NCBI GenBank assembly: GCA_021234155.1
Contig: JAJEKV010000014.1
Coordinates: 7,023,563 to 7,087,562 of the forward strand
Length of the DNA stretch: 64,000 nucleotides
Direction of reading: 5' to 3'
Origin: Isoetes taiwanensis
Lineage: Eukaryota; Streptophyta; Lycopodiopsida; Isoetales; Isoetaceae
The position numbers were made by a program, and so were the translations under genes. The first letter of the stretch is position 1; every line of letters starts with the position of its first letter. Below are positions 56,364-64,000 of the stretch, one piece after another. A model generated the notes under the pieces. That model was not told where the DNA came from, made no database searches, and worked only from the letters and a program-made list of their open reading frames with translations.

Positions 56364-57440
56364 ATGAAATTCAAGGAAAAATTTGCAGAATACAACTCTT
56401 TAATGACAGAAGTTTGGGGATCTAAGGAACCTACCAGGTACGGGTACAAGGATGAGCTGGTGAAGTTGGAAGACCAGGCAGAATTTTTCAAGTGGTACGA
56501 GTTTGCATTCGGTAGGAAAGATGTACAGAATCACTATGTTCCACTGTATTTTGCTCGAGCATTTGCCTTACACTTAAAAGGTGAATTAGTTGATTGGGAT
56601 GATGTGAAAAAAACAGCCACAGCTAAAAGCAAGGTCAAAGAATCCGAGGTTTTGACTGAAGTTGTAACAGTTAAGTCGAGCAATGCCAAGGGCCACAAGT
56701 CTTATGATACTTTCTACAAAAAAGAAGATCTGGATAGTTTGAATGTATTTCTTGAGAGCAGATCCTCTTTGAAGGAAAGTATATGTAAGGAGATGCAGAA
56801 TTTACAGGAGACGAGACTGCAGCTATATGAGACTTTGAAGCATAGGGAAGGGGAAAGGGCAATATATTCTAAGCTAGTCCATGAGGCCGAGACTAATTAC
56901 TTGAATCTGATGTCAGAGCTGCAGGCATTTCAACAGCAGATGGATGAAAGTGACGGTAGTGCTATGAAGTTTCAGCACATAAAATGGAAGGTGGAGGATG
57001 CAATTGTGCAGAAGAGCAAGCGGGGGAGGGATCTAGCTGAGCTTAGCAAGGAAGTGGAAGCAAAAGCATCTGAGTTGAGGCAGCTAGATTCTGAACTCAA
57101 TTTAAGGTCTTCAAAAAAGAAAGCAATTGAGGAGGGGGACACAAAGATTTTGGAGTTGAGGGAGTTTTTAGATCACTCCTCGGTCCTTAGCTTGCAGCCT
57201 CCTCCTCTTTCTTTGGTTTCAGTTGCAGAGCATCCAATTGCTGATTTTCAGTCCTGCACAAATTGCGAGCAGTGTTTTGGTTCCTCCCCAGTGGTATTGG
57301 CATCTTGCAGACATCCTTACTGCCTATTATGTATCTCCTATCTTGCTAGCACAAGGAACAACTGCGCGGTACCAGGCTGCACATGGGATGTGAATCTACC
57401 TCGTGCATTGGGGCTGATTGGAAAAGGTAAGCATGCATAA
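56364..57440 (+). CDS. coiled-coil RING-finger exon
   Basis: The open part after the in-frame TGA, 358 codons as read; the last five (after GLIGKG) belong to the intron because the donor GAAAAG|GTAAGC is at 57,426. Residues about 130-285 are heptad-like and charged (SLKESICKEMQNLQETRLQL, ELSKEVEAKASELRQLDSEL). Residues about 305-350 carry CEQC, CRHPYCLLC and CAVPGC, a RING-like pattern C-x2-C-x10-C-x-H-x2-C-x2-C-x10-C-x4-C, with x4 in the last pair instead of x2. A ubiquitin or SUMO ligase role is plausible from the fold alone. Confidence 0.75.
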   Translation: MKFKEKFAEYNSLMTEVWGSKEPTRYGYKDELVKLEDQAEFFKWYEFAFGRKDVQNHYVPLYFARAFALHLKGELVDWDDVKKTATAKSKVKESEVLTEVVTVKSSNAKGHKSYDTFYKKEDLDSLNVFLESRSSLKESICKEMQNLQETRLQLYETLKHREGERAIYSKLVHEAETNYLNLMSELQAFQQQMDESDGSAMKFQHIKWKVEDAIVQKSKRGRDLAELSKEVEAKASELRQLDSELNLRSSKKKAIEEGDTKILELREFLDHSSVLSLQPPPLSLVSVAEHPIADFQSCTNCEQCFGSSPVVLASCRHPYCLLCISYLASTRNNCAVPGCTWDVNLPRALGLIGKGKHA

Positions 57441-59148
57441 TCGATTTCTTTCATGTCTAGTTCAGGTGTAAGATTGGTAGATGGATATTAGTTAGAAGTT
57501 GTGCATTGGTTGTGCATTAATTGTTCTGTAGTATATTAATTACATTTGGGTTTTAAAATGTAGGTTGAAGTGAAGATTTGTAGGGTTGGATCGTTTTGCT
57601 TTTCTAGGCTGGTGTAAACATCATGTTAGTACATGCATATTATTAATGTGCATGATGTACAGTGTTGCCAGATATTATTGAGGAGTTACTTTTATGTACT
57701 AACAAAAGAGGATAGGTAGGTAACTGCCTGTGTGTACATTTGTATAACATGTGGTCTTCTACTGGGGGACATTTTGTACTCTATGATACATTTTAATGCA
57801 ATTACAATTTTCCAGTAAGCTTTTCTACACTTGGCTCCAAATACATATATCTAATATATGTAATACAGCTACATGGAATGCATTTATGAATTCTTTTTTC
57901 TAGGAAGCTTTCTACATTTGGATGTGGGTACATAAAACTGTACATAGTTCTGCAATACAGATACATGGAGTACATTCGGAATTGGATTGTACATTGCTTT
58001 TCTGGATTGTACATTTCTTTCAGTCATCTATTTACTATTGGTAATGCTTTCATTCTTGCAGGTGACATGGGTAGTATAAAGAAGCCAGAGAAAGGTATGT
58101 GATATGTGGTTATGGTCTCTTCATATGTATTTCAATTTCACCTCGTATGCAGATGCAGGCAAGAACAGAGTAGATCCTTCTGTAAAGACACTTGATTTTT
58201 CAAGTTGTGTAGATGATTATTATGGAGGGAAGCATGATAAGTCAACCCCGTCCACATTTAGGTCACCTCTAAACACATTGAACACATTTGTAGCAGAGCA
58301 TGAGAGAGGAGGAAAAGGAACATCAAGTAAGTAATTAGTTTTAAATGAATTTGCTGGATTTTATAAGGAAGCAAATTGAGCTCATTTTTTTAATAACAGA
58401 TACAGTTGTCACAAGCAAAGCTACAATTGTAGCTTCATATGCACAACAAATTGAGCTCCTGAAGCAAAGGGCTGAATGTGGCAACACAGGTGTGTGTCCA
58501 TATTAGTTTAATTTCTACATTTTCTTGATGTTTATCTACTGTTGACAATGAGTTATCTTGTAGTACTGGAACCAGCGAGCGAGGAGAACAATGAAGCCAT
58601 CTCTGACACTCTAAAGAAAAAAGATATTATTGTAGAGGTCTTCGACACTCCAAAGAAAACAATTGTAGACAAGGTCCAGAAGGTACCAAGCCAATGCCAC
58701 ATCATCAGACCGAACTTGAAATGTTGTTTTCAAATGGTAAGTCAAAAATTACTTATTGCATTTATTTATTGCATGTTCATACATTTTATTATTCGCAGAA
58801 ACAGAGGAAACTAGTGGATCTATGGCCTTAGTTGGAACTACAATCGAAAAGATTGAAGAATCATGTAAGTCAGGAACATATACAACTGGTACTGAAGGAA
58901 TTGTAGTGGAGAATGTGGCTACAGATATGAAGCAGGTGGTTGTGGTGAAGCAAGAGAAGGAGGAATCTGAGGATAGAACAGATACAGATAGTGGTGTGAA
59001 CGAGAAAGAGTCAAGAAAAAGAAAAGATACAAAGGTGTCACGGCCAGCTAAGAGAACTAGAAGCCAGACATCAGTTGAGCAACTGTAAGTGTAATTGGAT
59101 TAGTAAATATGTGTTTTATGCTAGTTACCATTGATGCTTGGTTTGCAG

Positions 59149-60102
59149 TGACATGGATAACCTTCAGACAATGGTTCCATTCTATCCATTCCAAGCTGAA
59201 CCTCTGATTAAGGTCACGAAATATTGTGTGGAGACATTGTTTAAAGATAGGCACATGTCTAACAGACATTTAGACATATTTGGAAGGTATGTGAGCAGCA
59301 CATTGACATCCAAATGGCGAGATGTTTTTCTTCCCTTCAGAAAACTTTTTGACTTATCGGGCAGCATTTAAAAGATTAGCCCTGGATGCTAATAGTATGG
59401 GACAGTCAGGCAGGAGTGCAGTTGAGAAAGGGCTACAAGGCATTGTTGTTAGTAAATGCCAGTATATTATGGTTCCAGTTCAAGTTGAGGACTCCGCCCA
59501 TCATGTTTTGGTGATTTTTGTTTTAGAGTCTGCAAAAAATTGCAGTACCACCTCAATGGCTTCTCCTGCAATTATTGTGTTGAACTCCATGACTGGTATA
59601 ACAGTGGACATCAAACTCCTAAATATGTGAGCATTTTCTTTCAGTATATGTACTCGTGCTTGCTTAAATCTTAGTTGCATGTTCTCATTTGTGTGTGCAG
59701 GCTTCATAAGGATGTCATCACATATCTAACCAACTCTAGCTCACGTAGAGTTGAATTATATGTGAAGAATGCAGTGAAGAAGGAAACTATTCCAGAGGTT
59801 CCACAACAACCAGATAATGTAAGCTGCGGTCTTTATGTGATGGTCTTTATGCAAGCTTTTGTGGATGCCCAAGTGAATTCTAAAAGCATGGTGAGTTGTT
59901 ATTATATTTCACATAAATCCTTTGGGATGTTTTATTGTAGCGGATCTTAATTCTTGTGTTTGTTGCAGTTTTCATCAACATGGTTCGACAAGGATTTTGC
60001 ACTTGGCAGAAGAAATGTATTAATAAAAGCCATGATTGAATATGGTTTGAGAAGAAGAGATGAGACAAAACAAGTTGTCACTGGGCAGAAGAGTGGTAGT
60101 TA
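59149..60102 (+). CDS. Ulp1/C48-type cysteine protease exons
   Basis: Three exons (59,149-59,626, 59,701-59,890, 59,969-60,102) code for FYPFQAEPLIKVTKYCVETL, YRAAFKRLALDANSMG, IMVPVQVEDSAHHVLVIFV, then VPQQPDNVSCGLYVMVFMQA and the end WFDKDFALGRRNVLIKAMIE. The His-Asn-Gln-Cys layout and the CG after the nucleophile match C48 peptidases, which cleave SUMO-like proteins. Asn in place of the catalytic Asp may lower activity. One surplus base in CTTCCC near 59,335 breaks the first exon. Confidence 0.7.
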
Positions 60103-60249
60103 AACTCATTCCAACTTATGGAATTTAAAGCTAATTGACTATTGTACTTTGAAATTTATTTGAATAAGAAATTGTTTGCAACGCTTTAATTTCTATCAAG
60201 GGTTACAAACTAGAATTAGTTTAGACTTTCTGTCTTATCCTTAGGCTTG

Positions 60250-61600
60250 GTCCGGTTAGATGTATGGCTAACCTAACTGCCCTGGATTACTTACAGGGCT
60301 TATTATATTTGATCTCCAAGGCATTTTGGGTTACTATTGTAAATCAGCACCCAGTGACTATAATGGCACTCAAGTGCCAATCCAATTACCTGATGGAGTC
60401 TTCTTTTGTCGTCCATTGTCGAAATCATTGTTGTACTGGTGTTCCAACCATTGGGATTTGGTTGTTTGGTCAGATCTTCCCTTGGATGTTCTGACAGCCA
60501 TTGTAGACAAGTTGTATGAGCAAGGGACCAAGATTTAAATTCATTTATGGTGGCAATAGATGTTGGACCCTCTTCTTAGAGGTCAATGATGGGACAGACA
60601 TATTTCTTTTCCCTTTGGATATTCCACTCCTCAAGTATCCAGAATACGGAAATAGATGTGTTATGATTACTGACCTTCCTTTCAAATGTATCTTCAATGA
60701 GGGTTGCTCTTGCTGCATACCAGTATGGCATCCCAGGCTAACTGGTGAAGACAAAGATTTGTGTTGGCTATTTGACTGATTTGTAGGCTTGAAGAATGCA
60801 AATGACTTTACCACTTATGTCCAAGAGCATCAATTTGATACTTCTCGTGCATACAATGACACAGTAGTGAAATGCATAAAATCTCAATATGATGAAGACA
60901 TTGATAGTTTATGGAGCTTTTGCAATAGAGGTTGCTTGCTAATTAAGAAGCCTAGCATCACAGTGAAGAGATTCACAATAATAGAAGAATCTAGTGAAGA
61001 TGATGAAGGTGGGGTACAAGATGAGTGTCTTTGGTACATCGATAGCAAACAAGTCGAGGACACGGGCACATCTTCGTGTATGTATCTAACTTAGGTAATA
61101 CAATTATGCTTAGATGTTGTATGTTGTAGAGCTTTTGCAATACAGGCTGTATATACATAACTTAGGTAATACAGTTAAGCTTTCACATGATATACTAATA
61201 ATTTTGTATGCATTGTAGATGTAAGGAATGATCTACAAAACAAATGTCAAATTCTTCAACCAGCTGAAGTAGATCTTCAACCAACTGATATAGAAGAAAC
61301 AAATCTAAGTTCCCAATATGTCTTTGGGGGGGACTAATCCAAGGTCGAATACCATGCTTCCTGAGCTTTGGGAAATGGTTGAGAGAATCAGTGATTCAGA
61401 TACTCGAAGCAATTTGCTAAATCTACTTGCAGTCCAAGGTTTACTACATAATCCTTGGGTTGGGGGAGACCATCCTTTGCAGAACTAGTTGACCAGCCAA
61501 TAGGGTGGACCGGCCTTCCAATAGCCAAAGAATGCCCAACAGCAAGTGCTACTGCTGTAGCACATGTAAATCCTGAAAACCGTTGGAAGAAAAGCTAGTA
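60250..61600 (+). pseudogene. NIF/FCP1-like phosphatase homologue, degenerate
   Basis: After TTACAG| at about 60,296 the frame reads GLIIFDLQGILGYYCKSAPS, LPDGVFFCRPLSKSLLYW and CSNHWDLVVWSDLP, resembling the HAD-fold NIF domain of CTD phosphatases; the usual DxDGT/V reads DLQGI, so the second Asp is missing. After a one-base shift near 60,530 it continues FIYGGNRCWTLFLEVNDG, LLKYPEYGNRCVMITDLPFK, crosses TGA at 60,777-60,779, and resumes GLKNANDFTTYVQEHQF to about 61,080. A further exon from about 61,219 and an end near VAHVNPENRWKKS (about 61,598) are frame-shifted. The altered nucleophile motif and breaks argue against phosphatase activity. Confidence 0.6.
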
Positions 61601-61847
61601 CTGAGATATTATGTTCCAAATGACATAGTGATTAGGCCTGCTTCTTAAGTTATTAAGTGTGTACACTGTACTATTTGCTTCAGAAATATAATTATGTGTA
61701 CCTTTTGCACTTGTCTACAATTTGAACTTCAACATGTTCCATGCTATATTTTACAAACCAGGTAGTTCACACAGTACAAACCACTGCAAATTCAATTCAA
61801 TTCAAAAAGTAACACAATACAAAGCACTGCAAATTCAAAGCTTTCAC
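61601..61847. other. intergenic gap between convergent genes
   Basis: AT-rich, with CACAGTACAAACCACTGCAA near 61,770 recurring as CACAATACAAAGCACTGCAA near 61,811, a short tandem duplication. No gene. Confidence 0.5.
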
Positions 61848-63690
61848 CTAATCCAAGGCATCCACCATTACGGGAAGACTTCCTAGCAATATCTCATGCA
61901 CATCATCAGACAATGCAAAAGCTGCACTAGTACCTTTAACCCTGTGTTTTATCTTCTTCATGGGAAATTTAGCTCCAATAACAGACTCTACTGGTACCAA
62001 TACTTCTCTATCATCCAACAGCTTATATTTGTTATGGCAACTTGGCAATTTCTGATAATAGTAAGCTGATATGACTGTGTCACCTGCATGATGCTCATTC
62101 TTGTAATCATCAATGACCGTTTGATCCAATATATGCTTTTCTCTAGTGCAAGCAAGAACATAGTATGGCACATCTTCCTCATTACCAGGAAGAGCAAAAG
62201 AAGCAAAATTATCACCAAACTGTATCACATCATGTAACTCCTCTACCTCATTTGCAAACATTGCGGTTTCGATTCCAATTACAGACCTTCAAATGTGCAC
62301 ATGGGACTAGCTTCTTCAATGTCCACTTTCCACGGTGTTGAATAGACTCACATGCACGCCATTCAAAGTTTATGCGAGCCTTTGCAAAAAACAAGATAGT
62401 GGTCTAACCATCAAGAAGGTTGGGTCCTCCTGGGACTTATGGAAGATACACAATGCCCGACTTTGGACACCGGGAAGGGGTTGCACATCAAATGGCTTTG
62501 ACCATCAATCTCAGCCTCCTTCACTTCCCAATACACTCTACTTAACTTGAGATTTCTTGTTTCTCAAAACAACACGGGCATCATGAGCACCCTTTATTTC
62601 AATCCCATGCTCTCTTCTTTGCTTATCGGCCAAGAGTTGCTTGGCCTTGGCAGCCTCTCCATCATGTTCCCCTTCCCATGCCCCGATCCAAGAAATTCCA
62701 TTGTACACGAATGCCATGTCGACAATGGTACCGTGATATGAAGTAGAATGATCTTTTGGATTTGAACTGAAAGCAAAGACAACCATCGACCACCGCGAGA
62801 TGATACCGCATGTGAGATCCTCCATTCTCTTTCAACCACTTTGAAGATGAAGTTGAAATGCATGTTTGTAAAAAATGTGTGTCATGACTTCTATCATCGA
62901 AACATATAAGTGAACAGTCTTACGCAACTTACCATTTACCTTGAAGAGAGTGATGTGTACCAAAATAGTGATCCGGTCTCAGCATTCCAATGTTCGGGAC
63001 CGCACTTCTTTGAAGGGCAATAATGTGTAATTTTCTGCAAAGTCTACTACTGATATCACAGAATCATCTCTTAGACTCTGGATGCTTCTTCTAAATTCCT
63101 TGCTCTGCCAATGAGCTGCAAAGTTGTGATGCACAAACTTTTTCATGTGATCAAACATGGCAGATAGCATGAAAGGAGCATCTGTTTGCTTCTCCACCAA
63201 TCTTAGTCTTCTAGAAGTGCCCTTCCTTGACTTCTCATCCATATAACAGTAAGCCTGCCATTTAACATCATCTTCATTATTCTGTTCAGTCTCTTTTGGA
63301 CATAAGGGAATCTTTTGCTTACCACATTTTTCACAATCCCCCCTTATGCACTTCAGATTGTGCCACTCTTCCCTTTCCTCTTTTTGGCAAACCATTTCTC
63401 TCCAAAGAGTGTTAACATTACAAAATGTAAGCTTTTATGCCTGACAAACCCCATCATGTGTACCAACAGCACATACATCACAATTGCAACTGCAATTTAT
63501 GTGAAACTTCAGCCTCATAGAGTTGAAAGCTTTTCTGAAATTCTCTGCTTGTTCATGCTTGACACAACAGCAAGTGTTTCTCTCCTTCAATTTCCTTATA
63601 CAACTTGGTTTCAGGTATTCGAACATTCTAATACCAACATCTGCATCTGGATTCTCCTCCACAAATTGCTCATACAACTCAGCCTGCACA
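61848..63690 (-). pseudogene. DDE-transposase-like gene, multi-piece, disrupted
   Basis: Collinear pieces on the minus strand. 63,689-63,435: ELYEQFVEENPDADVGIRMF, CCCVKHEQAENF and a Cys-rich NCSCNCDVC. 63,395-62,979: CIRGDCEKCGKQKIP, FDHMKKFVHHNFAAHWQSKE and VVDFAENYTLLPFKEV, after which the frame breaks and EHWNAETGSLFW is readable one frame over. 62,863-62,538: VDGCLCFQFKSKRSFYF (shifted), then GSGHGKG and HDGEAAKAKQLLADKQR. 62,261-61,848: PYYVLACTREKHILDQTVID to the stop. The order DFAENY, D-G-C..QFK, HGKG.HDG recalls a transposase-like family I have seen in plants and animals but cannot name with confidence. It runs towards the Ulp1/NIF genes and may extend past 63,690 on the right. Confidence 0.55.
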
Positions 63691-64000
63691 TTGCAAAAGA
63701 AAATAGGTAAGTTGGAGAAGACTGTGCATTGAATACCTTACATATCCAGTACATAAGTAAGAAATACTATGTATACCAGTACATATCAGTTGTACATGTA
63801 AAAAGATTTGATTGAATCTATACATATTCAGTACATATGTACAGTAGATTATGTATAGTATCAATTTATAGCACATTTAATCCTACATCCTTACACTATA
63901 TACATATATATCACATAATATACATGAAATACTTCCAAGAGCAAGTAGATGACCCCATAAACCTCATTTACATGTATAATACAGTAAGCAAAACAGATTG
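63691..64000. other. AT-rich intron or intergenic DNA
   Basis: The acceptor GCAATGTGCAG precedes the 63,68x exon of the minus-strand gene, so this may be its upstream intron. Rich in GTACAT motifs (TCCAGTACATAAG, CAGTACATATG, TTGTACATGT), like the intron at 57,600-58,020. Confidence 0.4.

Larger units (their letters stand above)
56208..60102 (+). pseudogene. coiled-coil / RING / Ulp1 (C48-type) protease gene, nine exons, disrupted
   Basis: Inferred exons: 56,199-57,426; 58,062-58,094; 58,153-58,326; 58,400-58,489; 58,564-58,736; 58,799-59,084; 59,149-59,626; 59,701-59,890; 59,969-60,102, all GT-AG. Product: a basic N-terminus (KTPKKSDAPASVRKSPRASK), a long coiled coil, a C3HC4-like RING, a charged middle with a bipartite basic stretch (SRKRKDTKVSRPAKRTR), and a C-terminal SUMO-protease-like domain. 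The latter shows His (AHHVLVIF), Asn at the usual Asp place (IVLNSM), then Gln and Cys (PQQPDNVSCGLYVM, Q-C spacing 6 as in Ulp1). Disruptions: TGA at 56,322-56,324, an exon-phase mismatch at 58,736/58,799, and one extra base near 59,335. Such proteases are carried by several plant DNA transposons. Confidence 0.7.

Noticed and set aside
59287-59340. A 54-bp intron (GTATGTGAG...CCCTTCAG) in the protease exon
   Set aside because: It is shorter than typical plant introns and its phase leads to a stop. A one-base insertion in the CCC explains the break better.

Overview
This looks like a transposon-rich stretch of a large land-plant nuclear genome. The one conserved host gene relic is a plant-type PRP8 copy. 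The rest is dominated by L1-type and microsatellite-tailed LINEs, a Ty3-type RNase H scrap, a pogo-like transposon, a Helitron end, and a reverse-transcriptase element flanked by long direct repeats. Multi-exon genes with GT-AG introns and the absence of operons fit a eukaryote. A fern or another seed-free plant is my guess from the mix of families; the sequence does not prove it. No rRNA, tRNA or CRISPR was recognised, but I could not run a dedicated RNA search.

Layout. 1-3.7 kb: LINE and Ty3 fragments. 3.7-10.66 kb (minus): almost all of PRP8 without introns, broken by two single-base frameshifts and lacking the usual N-terminus. 10.59-11.92 kb: the 5' edge of PRP8 plus upstream DNA, duplicated again at 28.44-29.57 kb; the left copy holds a 385-bp hairpin-rich insert. 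13.1-19.85 kb: a non-coding, purine-skewed block with internal repeats. 20.27-28.44 kb (minus): an L1-type LINE with poly-A tail and candidate 13-bp target duplication. 29.6-35.5 kb: mostly featureless. 35.57-37.46 kb: a 5'-truncated LINE split by another insertion. 39.4-41.7 kb (minus): a broken pogo-like transposase. 42.6-44.0 kb: tandem repeats ending at a Helitron-type 3' terminus.

46.97-55.65 kb (minus) holds the most unusual element: two near-identical 2.25-kb direct repeats around a 4.17-kb interior. It carries an apparently spliced gene whose last exon encodes a divergent reverse transcriptase, with Penelope-like motifs and retained introns. 56.2-61.6 kb (plus) holds a coiled-coil/RING/Ulp1-type protease gene followed by a degenerate NIF/FCP1-phosphatase-like gene. 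61.85-63.7 kb (minus) holds a convergent, broken DDE-transposase-like gene. These last three may be cargo and machinery of one large DNA transposon, though its termini are not visible.

Nearly every coding region carries at least one frameshift or nonsense codon, so most of the window is probably decaying. Systematic assembly indels are an alternative that the sequence alone cannot exclude.
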